DNA of 64,000 nucleotides from Cunninghamia lanceolata (taxonomy: Eukaryota > Streptophyta > Pinopsida > Cupressales > Cupressaceae): positions 3,596,001 through 3,660,000 of the forward strand of contig BSBN01000040.1 in assembly GCA_027924645.1 (NCBI GenBank), read 5' to 3'. The translations under genes were made by a program, and so were the position numbers. Below, in pieces: positions 23,374-34,376 of the stretch (positions within the stretch are counted from its first letter, which is position 1; every line of letters starts with the position of its first letter). Below the pieces are notes generated by a model. It ran no database searches. It worked only from the letters and a program-made list of their open reading frames with translations, and had not been told where the DNA came from.

Positions 23374-24461
23374 TGTTGGCAAGAGACACTATATGGATTC
23401 ATGGTTGTTGTCATTGATGGCAACAAAGATCATCCCACATATCCGCAAGTCATGGTGTGTCTCTACCGGAAGTCAGAATAAAGATTGTTGTGGTCCGGTG
23501 AACAAGAACAGAGCATGTGGCAAGGTCCGACAGATTGGTCCGGATCTCTCAGAGGAAGTGTCTTGGTGCAGTGCGGATTTGGGGAAGTCAAGAGGACTAC
23601 CTTGAGTGGTATATTCCAAGGATTTAGCCTCCGGTGATGGACAAGGAAAAAGATATGAATAGTTGAGTACCAGATTCCTGAGAGACAGTGAAAATAGAGG
23701 ATGAACTGACTGACAGAGTATCAGACTACTTTCCGGATGTGTTACTGTTGATGATAAAGGTTGTGAAGGCAGGAATCATGTTTGGCCGACATGATTAATG
23801 ATATCTACAAGTATATGCTTGATCCGCATTGCTTGGTGAGCAAGGATTCAGCCGACAGAACAGAGTTTGTAAGAAACTAGACTGTTCTGGATGCCAACTA
23901 GAAAGGTGATGAAATTACTTGTGCGGATATATATAGAGGATGGATTTAGTTGTGAAGTGTGTGACTATGTCAAGAATATATACGAAGAAGAGCAGAACAT
24001 AGCAGAAGTACCAAGACAGATCCGGTATGTGAAAGGATAGCAGAATAAAGAACAGAGAAAAGATGAAGTGCAGCAGATCAGTGTACTGAGCCTAACCGGA
24101 ACTGAACTCCAGCATATGCAGATGCTTCCAATCAGTTCAAGACTGTGATTCTTATCACTTTGTAGACAGTGTGTCTTCTTGTAGGCAGTGGGCCTCTTGT
24201 GAGCAGTGTGCTCGGGCAGTGAGCCCTAATTGGCAAGTGCCATTTTGTAATTTCCTATTCTTCTAACAGAGAATAATTTTGGGTTAATCACCCCATGGTT
24301 TTCTCCCTTAACAGGGTTTCCACGTCAAAAATACTGTGTCATGTGTTTCTTATTTCATGGTAATGTTTTTGTGTTTGATTCAATGCTACATTAATTAATA
24401 AGAAAGTTCAAAAAGGAAATAATTAGGATAACTGATTCACCCCCCCTCTCAGTTATCAACA
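23374..24461 (+). repeat. 3' LTR of A1
   Basis: 1,088 bp, about 98.8% identical to the 5' LTR by my count, with most differences being transitions. It starts TGTTGGCAAG and ends ...TTATCAACA, followed by the TSD ATCAG. Confidence 0.9.
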
Positions 24462-24977
24462 ATCAGGTCAACCATCATTGACCAAAGATTCAATATCGGG
24501 TCTCAATTTTATTCAGAATAGGTAGGGATGTCCATGTGGACACGTGGCACAATACCATTGGTTACACAAAGGCATGGATAATTAAAAGATCTAGACATTA
24601 AGGAATGTGAAATATCCATGTGAACAAACATCTAGGTGACTCAGCAAGATAAATCTTCTGTGTTAAATCGTGATGGCATGATGTCATGCAAATATGGATA
24701 TTAGGAATAATATGCAGATCTTCAAAAAGTTAATATCCATATGAGTTAAGATCCATATGATGTAAGCAGGCTCAAGAGTCTTTATAAGATCATGATGACA
24801 TTATGTCATCAGGATTAGGATATTAAGCCAAGGTAGGGATATTCAACCAAGTGAGTATCCATATGAACAAATGTCCATATGACGTAAGCTATTTGAATAA
24901 GTGAAGGCTAAATGATGTCACCAGGATGTGGATATTTAGCGAAAACAAGGATATGGATATTAAGTTAAGGCTTGGAT
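24462..24977. repeat. Noncoding tract with about 120-bp degenerate repeats
   Basis: Similar blocks (GATG-CAT-ATGTCAT followed by GGATATTA, and ATCCATATGA...GATGTAAGC) recur near 24671, 24791 and 24912, about 120 bp apart. The tract is cut at 24977 by the family E element; GGATATT motifs continue at 31592-31780 on the other side. It is bounded on the left by A1. There is no coding sequence. Confidence 0.45.
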
Positions 24978-26190
24978 TGTAATGTTAGAAAATGTCCCCT
25001 TGGGGGCTTTTCCCTCAAAAGGTTTAGCTCTCGGGTCTTTAGTGTACATTTAGGACATTTTACATCATAATTCAACATCCTGATGGAATGAACCCTAGGT
25101 ATCCTGACAAATGGGGCCTAAGAGGACCCCTTGAACCTAACCCTACCCAAAATAGGGGGTCCTGCCCTATTTTAGGTCAGGCCCAAATTTCTAGTGTCAG
25201 TTTATGACCGTTATTTGGTCCGTAGGCCGACACGGTAAGTTTGAATTATGAAATTCTTGGCGGGAGTGTTTGTAGTTGCATATAAAAGCATGCTTAGGCA
25301 TTCATTTGTAAACTAGATGGCTATTGTGAACTTTAAGCATCCTAAAGGTGATTCAAGGCTTTCATTGTGTTGCAAGAGCAGATTTATGTTGTCTATGTGT
25401 TTGTGTTTGCAGATTTGAGCATCCATGTCCTCATGGAATGAAGAGCTTCTTCCTCCCATGGGATCTTCACTGCAAGGTGACATCTATTGTGATTATTGAT
25501 CATTTATCCTTTGGTTTTTGCCTTTGCCTCCCAAGGCACACACTCTCTATCTGACAATGGTGTTCGAAAGGCTTGAATGTCTCTCTGGGGCTTGACTGAG
25601 GCAAGCCTCTAAACACCACAACCCCCTCCCAAAGTTTTCATGATTGTAGGTTACAGGTTGGAGTTGTAGACAAAGTGAAGTTGCAGGAGGGTACACCAAA
25701 GTGTCAAAATTGTAGATCAGTGAAAGAAATAGCTACCTGGACTTGGGCGCCCGCTCATTAGTCCTCAAAGTTTCGTAATAGAAAAATCTCTGATACAACA
25801 GATACAAGTTGCAGACCTTATTTCTAGATCTCGACAAAAAATAGAACACTGGACTTGGGAGCCTGCTCTTTAGTCCCTGAATTTTCTACCTTTGGACCCA
25901 AAAAATAGGTGCACAATTATTTGATACTTTACATCTTTCTGCAGAAGCATTTTCGTAATTCATTCGTTTACTGTCGTATTTGCATAATTAGGGTTTTAAG
26001 GTACAATTAAGCATAAGAGAAGGAAATTGTCAATCTAATCATAAAAATCCAAGTTTTCCTTCATCTAAATAGTGACCTAGGGTATGATAGTACATTACAA
26101 CTCTACCCTAGGTCCTTGAATGTAAGGGTGAAAGGAGGATATACACACTAAACTACCAAAAACTCAACTATCCAAATTTTACCCTTTACA
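24978..26190 (+). repeat. 5' LTR of family E
   Basis: TGTAATGTTAG...ACCCTTTACA. A TATA box (TATAAAAG) lies at 25281-25288 after TGTAGTTGCA. ORFs inside the LTR (e.g. 25348-25554) recur as LTR sequence and are not genes. Confidence 0.9.
25281..25288 (+). promoter_or_regulatory. TATA box of family E 5' LTR
   Basis: TATAAAAG is conserved at 30714-30721 in the 3' LTR, and copy 2 has a TATATAAG variant. The position, about 300 bases from the LTR start, fits the U3/R boundary. Confidence 0.6.
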
Positions 26191-26206
26191 TTTTGGTGAA
26201 CCCATG
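26191..26206 (+). promoter_or_regulatory. Primer-binding site region of family E
   Basis: TTTTGGTGAACCCATG directly follows the LTR. TGGTGAACCCATG has the TGG start of a PBS, but I cannot assign the tRNA. The same sequence follows the LTR of copy 2. Confidence 0.55.
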
Positions 26207-26819
26207 TTATTGAACTTGTTTGCACCTTGATGAGTGTTGTGTTTTAGATTTTCATTGGTTTCATTCATTCATAGTATCATTCATCTTATTGCATTGGAAA
26301 ATTTACAAAAAAATTGAAAATTTAAAAAAATTAGAAAAAAAATTGCATGCTAGGGTTTGCATGTTGCAAGAATTAATTTGAATTTCATAAAATTTCTGAT
26401 TTTTACATTATATCTTATTTAAATTATATAAAATTACAAAAAATTAGTAATTTGCATTGCATTTATCATAAAATTGCTAGGGTTTTGTTGAAAATTGTAA
26501 ATTTTGCATATAACCTAGTAATTCCAAAATCTAGGGTCTGTAGGTAAAATCTTGTTTCAGATTTTTCTACTAATTTTAGAGACTCATTCAAAATTGAATT
26601 TGGCTGTAGTCTTGTATTTTAGAACAAATTTGCATTTAGATTTCAAAAATTTGCATTTGTGCGTAGAAAAATTCAACAAAAAACTAGCATTTTCATTGAT
26701 TTTTTATTAGATTTGCACTTGTATTTTACATATTAGAGCTTGGAAATCATTTTTAGATCTAAGAACATTTAATTTTCATCATACATCATCTTGCAAAACA
26801 TTCATATAGCTTTTGACAT

Positions 26820-27535
26820 CAAAATCTAAAACCTAGGGCTTGAAAAACATTGATTTTCACTAGATTTAGCCTTATCGACTCTCTAAATTTGCACCATAGG
26901 CATGTTTAGAAAGATATTTTTACACTAATTAGTTTTTATTAGGGTAATAATTTTTTTTCCCTCCTAAAAATCTTCACAACAATTTTTTAACGGGCTCTTG
27001 TATTAAAATTTTGGTAAAAAACTACACATTTTTGTTATTTTTGCCCTAGGGTTTGGCCTAGTTTGCACTCCAAGTGTGTTGTAACAAATTTTATGGATTG
27101 TGGTGACTAATATCATCAGTATTATTTTCTATACCTCCTAAAATTCTTTGAAACACCCCTTTTTCTAGGTCTTGGAGTTGAAAAACCATGAAAAATTACC
27201 TATTTTTGCTATATTTTCACTAGGGGTTGACCGTGAGTGGCACTAAAAGCATTTTGTGATGGATATTTTGGCATTAAGAGGATGTTATTACTGATATAAA
27301 TTTATGTCCATCATCATTTTCCTCACAACACCCTTTGTCAAACTCTTTTGCATTGAGATTTGGTGAAAAACCGCTTATTTTAGTGTATTTTCACTAGGTT
27401 TTGGTCTATCATCATCTTAGATTTGCATCAAGAGTGTGTTGTGAAGGATCTTATTACTGTATTGGACTCATATCAGACATATTAATTTCTTCCCCTGATC
27501 AAAATCTTTACAACACCTTTTCTTTCACTTATTTA
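26820..27535 (+). repeat. Tandem subrepeats, about 174-186 bp, in family E leader
   Basis: A CACTAGG-like box recurs at about 26860, 27046, 27220 and 27394. Each is followed by TTTGCA...GTGTTGTGA, ATAT(C)AGTATTATT, CCTCCTAAAATCTTCACAACACC and a TTTGGTGAAAAAC block. There are about four diverged units. The truncated minus-strand copy shows the same repeat type. Confidence 0.55.
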
Positions 27536-27658
27536 CATTGAAAAAGTACAAAAAATCAAGCATTTAAGGTCACTTTCGCACATTGTCTTACACTTGTCCT
27601 TTACATACTTTTGGAAATTTGTTAAAATCTGATTTGGCACCAATTTGAAAATATACAC

Positions 27659-28420
27659 ATGGCCTCTAATCGCAACAACCACAATAGGTTCCCTCCTAGG
27701 CCTTACATGAAGAGAAAGGTCCCTGAACTTGAAATTGTGTTTACACCTCATGATAGAACAATCAGAGATACTGACAGACCTCTTTACATCACTGTGAAAA
27801 TAATGGGAAACCCTGTGGATGGAATACTTATTGATCCTAATTGCATGACTAATGTTTCCATGGAAGAGTTCCTCTATTTACATAATTTGATGCAAGGATC
27901 TTATGACCCTTCGGACATGATTAAAACACATAAGGGAACCTTTATAAAACCTTTGGGTAAGATATCATTGTTGGTAACTGTATTTGAAAAACATGTAGAA
28001 CAATGATTTGATGTTGTCCCCATTTCTAACCACTTTTGTATAAAATTGGGACATCCTTGGTTAAAGGAAATGAAAGCTGTCCCTTCAACAATTCATAATT
28101 GTGTAAAATTTCTTTTTGAGGGACATGTGATTACCATTTCCTGGAATAAATACAAACCTTTGGTTGAAATAAAATATTACACAATGGATTACTTTTGGAA
28201 CAAAAATGAAGAGAAACTTGAACCACAAACAAACTTTAACTTCTTGGGCTATAGAAATTACAAAACAAAACTATTACATCCAACAGCCAGACCCTCTATG
28301 CAAGAAATGACAAAAGACGAGCAACCCACATGTGAAGAGAGCCATAGATCGAAAGGACAAGGTCCCTATGCTGAGGTTCCTCCCCTGCCATCCTTACAAG
28401 GATTGGGAGGTAATTGGTGA
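27659..28420 (+). pseudogene. pro: Retropepsin-like protease remnant of a Ty3-gypsy (Tat/Athila-like) element
   Basis: One frame, 254 codons including a TGA at 28004-28006, resembles the protease region of plant Ty3-gypsy polyproteins. A first strand (PLYITVKIMGNPVDGILID) is followed by PNCMTNV where an active protease would have a G(A/G)S-type loop. Later comes LGHPWLKEMKAVPSTIHNC, matching the usual LGRPWL..MKAV.S..H pattern. The aspartate is kept but the following glycine is lost, so it would be inactive even without the stop. The ATG at 27659 may be incidental. It is the only coding trace in family E and suggests descent from a gypsy element. Confidence 0.6.
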
Positions 28421-30360
28421 CAACAAAATATGCCACCTGGACAAATGAGATTTGATCCTAGTGCTTCTTCTTCGAGAATGAAAAAACCCATGAAAGAACA
28501 AAGCCCTATCTTACAAGAGATAAGTGATAAGACAAAAAGAAATAGAAAAGAAAGAGAAATAAGAAGATGAAGACAAGCTTATGCCATAAACCTTGCCTCT
28601 CAACAATAAAACATTGATCCAAATATTGACAAAACAAAGATGACCATAACAATGATGAGAATTGGGCTATGGTACCTTATGTCCCACTTTCCTCTAAAAT
28701 CCAGGAGTGGGAGGATGATGATGATTTACTTGATGATGAGACTTAGCACGAAGATACTACCAGGAAAGTATCTCTAACCCTTTATCCCTCTCATGATGTG
28801 CTTCCCCCGTGATGTGTTATGTGTTGTTTAGGCCTCCTGGGATGACCCTTGATTCTCTTGTAAGGTCTGGGATACCAGGAGACCACCTCTGTTGTGACCT
28901 TCTTCTATTTGTATAATCATTCTTCTATATTGCCTCTCTCTAATTTCATGGTTGTGTGTTGTGTCTTGTGGACATAGCATTGCGGTTGGTGACCTAGGGG
29001 CACCCTCCTACGTGACTATCCCTAAGACACTTGTTTCTCCTCTCTTATTTATTGTTTCCCTTCCTCTAATATTTCTATCTAGTGGGCAGATGACTAAAAA
29101 CATTTATACTGATGCGGACCTAGCGTCCCTTTTGCGAGAAATAAAAAATTGGACTTAATTCCTATTATGACGATGGGGTTGTATATCTTATTCGACGCTT
29201 GGCTAGTGGAAGCACTCATGCTTTCCGTGTAGTGATTTTGATGGTGTTCTATCTCATTTACAAATCATAACAATACTACTGCTCCGTGCACTTTGTCTAT
29301 CTTGAATCTTAGATACCTCAAATTTCATATGCATTGATGTTGTTGTTTTTATGTAGACACTAACATGTTTCTTACAAGGATGTGTTTGTGGGAACATTTG
29401 GTGATTGTAAAGTACATGTCACCTTTTGGGGGCATGGGCTTTGCGAAAGTCTGTGTTCCCTGGTGTGTTTTCTTCCTACATTAACATGATTGATATTGAT
29501 GCATGATATCAACCACCTTAAGGTGGGGGCATTTATAAGGTAAGTTGTCTGTTGTAGATGTTAGCAATGTGTTTGTCCTCAGGTGTAATTTAAAAACCTG
29601 TGTGATGGGTGCATCTTGCATCCTGAGTTTGTTTACAATCAATCAATCATGTAAGCCCTCTGCGGAGGTGGGATATCGAGCATATCCTTTTTCTTAAGCC
29701 CTCTGCAAAGGTAGTGATGGTGTATTTCTCAGAGCAAATTGCATCATCCTGTCATTTTCAAAAGTCCTTTGCGGAGGTAGGGAGCAGTTCTGTGACTAAC
29801 TCAACCCTTAAGCATGTCTTCAACGATTGTTGTGGTGAAGCCCAATCATTGGTGTGTTCCTATAATGTAACTAAGATGGTGTTGGACCTAGAAATAGGAA
29901 CACTCCATCGCTTGTCTGCCATGTTTTCTCCGTGTCTTCAAAGTGTGTGTTTTGGCATGCTTGATTTGTGTGGCATGTTTGTTACCCCATATGTAGTTTA
30001 AAAACATGTGTGATGAGTGCATCCTACATTTTGGGAGGTTTTGCATGTCTTGCGTGTGTGTTTCCCCATATACAGTTTAAAGACCTGTGCGATGAGTGCA
30101 TCTTGTAGTAGGAGAGGTTTGTTTACTTTCTTGTATTTGCATCTGCATTTCATATATATAAGAAAAAAAGAAAAGAAAAGAAATCATCTCTATCTTCCAT
30201 GCATTAATGTGTCTTCTTTGCATTTAATGTATTCTCTATGTATTACATGACTGTAACTGTCTTCTCCATGCTTGGCGTGTCTTCTCTATGCTTGGCGTGT
30301 TTGCTGTGCTTGTTGACCATACTTTAATGCATGTATGGGCCTCGCATTTATACATAAATT
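28421..30360 (+). other. Family E 3' interior, noncoding with short degenerate repeats
   Basis: About 1.9 kb without a credible gene. A TTTAAA(A/G)ACCTGTG-GATG(A/G)GTGCATC unit recurs at about 29590, 29998 and 30076. An AAGCCCTCTGCGGAGGT unit recurs at about 29653, 29696 and 29762. A CTTCTCCATGCTTGGCGTGT 20-mer is nearly duplicated at 30260-30300. The ORFs at 28952, 29714 and 30017 span these repeats and have no recognisable content. Confidence 0.45.
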
Positions 30361-30375
30361 AAAGTGGGGGCTAAA
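30361..30375 (+). promoter_or_regulatory. Polypurine tract of family E
   Basis: AAAGTGGGGGCTAAA directly precedes the 3' LTR. Confidence 0.75.
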
Positions 30376-31591
30376 TGTAATGTCAAAAAATGTCCCCTTG
30401 GGGGCTTTTCCCTCAAAAGGTTTAGCTCCCGGGTCTTTAGTGTGCATTTAGGACATCTTACATCATAATTCAACATCCCGATGGAATGAACCCTGGGTAT
30501 CCTGACAAATGGGGCCTAGGGGGACCCCTTGAACCTAACCCTACCTAAAATAGGGGGGAGGACTTGGGCATCCATGCCTTAGTCGTGCCCTATTTTGGGT
30601 CAGGCCCAAATTTCTAGTGTCAGTTTATGACCGTTATTTGGTTCCTAGGCCGACATGGTAAGTTTAAATTACAAAATTCTTGGCGGGAGTGTTTGTAGTT
30701 GCATATAAAAGCATGCTTAGGCATTCATTTGTAAACTAGATGGCTATTGTGAACTTTATGCATCCTAAAGGTGATTCAAGGCTTTCATTGTGTTGCAAGA
30801 GTAGATTTGTGTTGTCTATGTGTTTGTGTTTGTAGATTTGAGCATCCATCTCCTCGTGGAATGAAGAGCTTCTTCCTCCCATGAGATCTTCACTACAAGG
30901 TGACATCTATTGTGATTATTGATCATTTATCATTTGATTTTTGCCTATACCTCCCAAGGCATGCACTCTCTATCTAACAACAATGTTTGGAAGGCTTGAA
31001 TGTCTCTCCGGGGCTTAACTGAGGCAAGCCTCTAAACACCACAACCCCCTCCCAAAGTTTTCATGATTGTAGGTTACAGGTTGGAGTTACAGACAAAGTG
31101 AACTTGTAGGAGGGTACAACAAAGTGTAAGAAATAGCTACCTAGACTTGGGTGCCCACTCATTAGTCCTCAAAGTTCTGCAACGGGAAAATCTCTAATAC
31201 AACAAATATAGGTTATAGACCTTGTTTCTAGATCTCGACAAAAAGTAGGGCACTAGACTTGGGTTCCCGCTCTTTAGTCCCTGAGTTTTCTACCTTCGGA
31301 CCCTGAAAACAGGTACATAGTTATTTGATATTGTACATCTTTTTACAGAAGCATTTTCTTTAATTCATCTATTTACAGTCGTATTTGCATAATTAGGGTT
31401 TTAAAGTACAATTGAGCATAAGAGAAGGAAATTGTCAATCTAATCATAAAAATCTAAGTTTCCCTACATCTCAATAGTGACCTAGGGTATGATAGTACAT
31501 TGCAACTCAACCCTAGGTCCTTGAATGTAAGGGTGAAAGGAGGATACACTAAACTACCAAAAACTCAACTATCCAAATTTTACCCTTTACA
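30376..31591 (+). repeat. 3' LTR of family E
   Basis: TGTAATGTCAAAAAATG...ACCCTTTACA, followed by the TSD TGGAT. Its TATA box is at 30714-30721. Compared with the 5' LTR it differs by scattered substitutions and two small indels. Confidence 0.9.
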
Positions 31592-32939
31592 TGGATATTA
31601 AGTTAACATTTGGATGTTAACTAATATCCATGCATGTGACGTTGAGCTTGCTTAATGAGTTAAATTTGATGTCTGCACTCTTGTGAAGTGTTAGGATATT
31701 CGTCGTTAGAAATTTCTTGGATCAGGATATTAAAATAATGTTTGGATATTATGACCATGTGGATATCCCTATGACCCATTGACCAAACTTTGACCAAGTG
31801 TAACTTCTTCATTTTAGAAAATTTCAACATGCTTCAAGAAGCAAACATGCTTAAAACTTTATTCTCTTTCATTTAGCGGGGTTTATGAGAGAAAATTTTG
31901 ACTTTGAATATTTGATCTATATTTCAAGACCCTGATATGCCTAGGATGGGATCCTGACATGCCTCTGCTACTATTTTACCATACCACCCAAAGCAAAGGT
32001 AAACAAAACAAGCCAAGCAAAAGCAAGAAAAAAGTCAAGTCCTTATTTTGCTGGGGCAAAATGGGGCATGTTGTGTAACCACAGAACAACTTGCCACCAA
32101 AGAAAACAACCAAAATTCCAACAATTCAAGCAAGGAGGACAAATTAGGACATAAAATTCCAACTCCTATGAAACATAAGCATCCCAACCTTTCTAACTGA
32201 GATCATATTCATCAACAAAACAATTTGATGAGAAGGAATCGGGTGTGTGCATATGATTCATTTCCTTCATCTTGAAGAAATGTTGAAAATAACAGTAGTT
32301 AGTGTTAAGCTACATAGTTGGATTTAACCCTCTAATCCAACCTTGGATAGAGCCTTACTACCAGTCAGGCGTCTAGAGCCTCAGCCAGGTTATCTTTGCA
32401 ATTCTCCCAAGTAGAGCTCCACTGCCAAACAAGTGTCAATAGCCCCAGTAGAGTTACTTGGATGACCTAAGAAATTCTTTCTTGATATTCAATAAGTCTC
32501 TTTTTTTTTCAATTATTCATAGGATATGATCTTGTAAGCTCATTTGCAAGGTGTAGGCACTTGCTTGTTTAGGCTAAGAATTGCAATGGTAGCAAGGGAA
32601 AACCTTTAGATTTTTCATTTAATACAGACACTAGTACATTCAATTGATCCAAGGATATTAGGTGTACTCCTGTGATGATTTTCTTGAACAACAAGAGCTA
32701 CTATTGATGAATATGATCTCATAGACAGGATCAAAGCCCTTAAGCTAATAGGAATAATAACCTATGTGGGAATTTGTAATTCTTTCTTGAATTCTAGTAA
32801 TTTTACTAGTTTTCTGAAGTGAAAAGGTGTTCCATACTACCTAACCAAAACATGGACTCAACAACATGCAAAAACAAAGAAAAGCACACAAAACTATACA
32901 AATATTTACATATAATACATGGTTTTGACCTTTCCCTAT
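31592..32939. other. Noncoding DNA downstream of the Tat-like integrase
   Basis: No gene is supported. The first 200 bp continue the GGATATT-rich tract interrupted by the family E insertion. At 32347 and 32413 a TAGAG-CC-ACTACC / TAGAGCTCCACTGCC block is repeated 66 bp apart. The 3' LTR of the minus-strand Tat-like element should begin somewhere here, but I could not find a convincing PPT and TG start. Confidence 0.35.
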
Positions 32940-34376
32940 CTAAGCTTGGAAATAGTGTTTGAGGAACTGTCCATTGATTGGAAATGGAACATCCTTACTA
33001 GTTAGGGTTTTAAGCCTATAGGTACTGTCACCTAAGGTCTCTGATATCTCAAAGGAACTGGTCCATAATTTGTCAAACTTACCGTGGTCACCTTTGTTTT
33101 CATGGGCTTTATCCTAGAATATCTGATATTATGAAAGATTTAATCTTGGCTTTTCTATCAAACCATCTTTTGACAATAGCCTAATGTTTTGAGAAATGAT
33201 CTAGGGCTCTATCTCTTTTTTCTTCTAGTTGTATGAGCTGTAGCAACCTGACTTCTAGTTTGTCATCTAAACCAAGGTATTCTTGTGCAAATTGGAGTGT
33301 AGGGATCTTTAGGTTCACTGGTAAAATTGGATCCACTCCATATACTAGCTGATAAGGGGAGTTCCCTAAAGCTACTTTCACTCTCATTTTATCTACCCAC
33401 AGTGCATATTTCAACAGGGTATGCCATTCTCTAGGGTTCTTGTCTACTAATTTTTTGATGATGTTCAATAAATTCTTGTTAGTGGATTCTGCTAATCCAT
33501 TCCTTGAGGATAGTAGTTTGAAGAAAACTTTAATGTTATACCATACACAAAGGCCCAGTTAGAGAATTTCAAAGAAGCAAATGCTGGACCATTATCACAT
33601 ACCAGAGAGAAAGGCACACCAAACCTTGTGATGATATTACTCTCCAGAAACTTGATCACATCTTCTGTGGTACAAGTCTTGCTACTGATCACCTCTGTCC
33701 ATCTAGTACAATAGTCAGTCACTGTTAGGACGTACCTATGGCTAGCTGAGGATGGTGGATTGATTGGTCCTATAAAGTCCATTTCCCATTGTGCAAAGGG
33801 ATGAGCCTCTATCACTGGTTGCAATGGTTGTACAACATATCTCTTTTTATGTGTAGCTATTTGGCATGTATGACAATGCTTGCTATGTTTAGTAGTGTCT
33901 TTGAAAATTGTAGGCCAGTAATATCTTGCCCTAAGGATTTTGTGTGCAATGGCAAGGTGGGACCCATGTGCAATTCCAAACCTATCATGTAACTCTTGCA
34001 ACACTTTATCAACTTCTTGTCTATCTAAGCATCTAATATATATCCCCTCATGGTTTCTTTTGAAAAGGATCCCTCCTTTCATCATGTAATTTTGGGATTT
34101 CACTGTCAATGCTATTCTTTGTGAGGACTTCATGTTATTAGGAAGCTTTCCTGAGATTAGTATATTCTTAATGTCTGAATACCAGTCATCTGACTTACTA
34201 GAATCTAGGGTGTATTGTTGACTAACCAAACCTCGATCAATTTTTGCTATCATATGAGTTAAATCTTGTCTTCTAACTAGCTTCATGGGTGTGATTTCTA
34301 TGTCATATTCTTGTAGAATAGTGATCCACTTGGCCCTTTTTTCACCTGGTTCACTCTGCATCAACAACATCTTCAC
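32940..34376 (-). pseudogene. int: Tat/Ogre-like Ty3-gypsy integrase (frameshifted)
   Basis: Reading 34376 to 32940 gives the end of the RH connection, then the integrase. The zinc finger is HDRFGIAHGSH...CHTC (H-H-C-C intact). The core has WEMDFIGPI (first Asp) and VCDNGPAF (second Asp). The Glu of GLAESTN comes only after a frameshift near 33495, in the frame of 33181-33468. The C-terminal module ends LPVNGQxLKHYF-like (FPINGQFLKHYFQA) with the stop at 32940-32942. Additional stops lie near 33178 and 33118. Integrase would join the cDNA ends to host DNA. All catalytic residues are still recognisable although the gene is broken. Confidence 0.85.

Larger units (their letters stand above)
17071..24461 (+). 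mobile_element. Element A1: complete non-autonomous LTR retrotransposon (family A)
   Basis: Two LTRs (1,090 and 1,088 bp) flank 5.2 kb of internal sequence with PBS, a gag-like ORF, a second long ORF and a PPT. The target duplication ATCAG is perfect (17066-17070 and 24462-24466). I counted 13 substitutions plus a 2-base difference in a C-run between the LTRs, about 1.2%, so this is the youngest family A copy here. Protease, integrase, RT and RNase H are absent, so mobilisation would require another element's enzymes. The LTR ends and PBS point to a Ty1-copia relationship. Confidence 0.9.
24978..31591 (+). mobile_element. Family E: complete non-autonomous LTR retrotransposon
   Basis: LTRs of 1,213 and 1,216 bp flank a 4.2-kb interior. 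The target duplication TGGAT is perfect (24973-24977 and 31592-31596). The interior holds only a decayed protease-like fragment and noncoding repeats, with no RT, integrase or gag, so it is a LARD-like, trans-mobilised type. Several small indels distinguish the LTRs: about 27 bp present near 30560 is absent from the 5' LTR, and about 20 bp is absent from the 3' LTR near 31120. It is therefore older than A1. A second, truncated copy lies at 6950-9458 on the minus strand. Confidence 0.9.

Noticed and set aside
25348..25554. 68-residue ORF in the family E LTR
   Set aside because: It is LTR sequence, present in diverged form in the other LTR without an open frame.
29714..30250. Cys-rich ORFs in the family E 3' interior as small secreted proteins
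   Set aside because: They span degenerate repeats, have no clear signal peptide, and are probably chance frames.
32030..32080. C-W-G-K-M-G-H peptide as a Gag zinc knuckle
   Set aside because: It lacks the first and last Cys in the same frame, meets a stop at once, and has no other coding evidence nearby.
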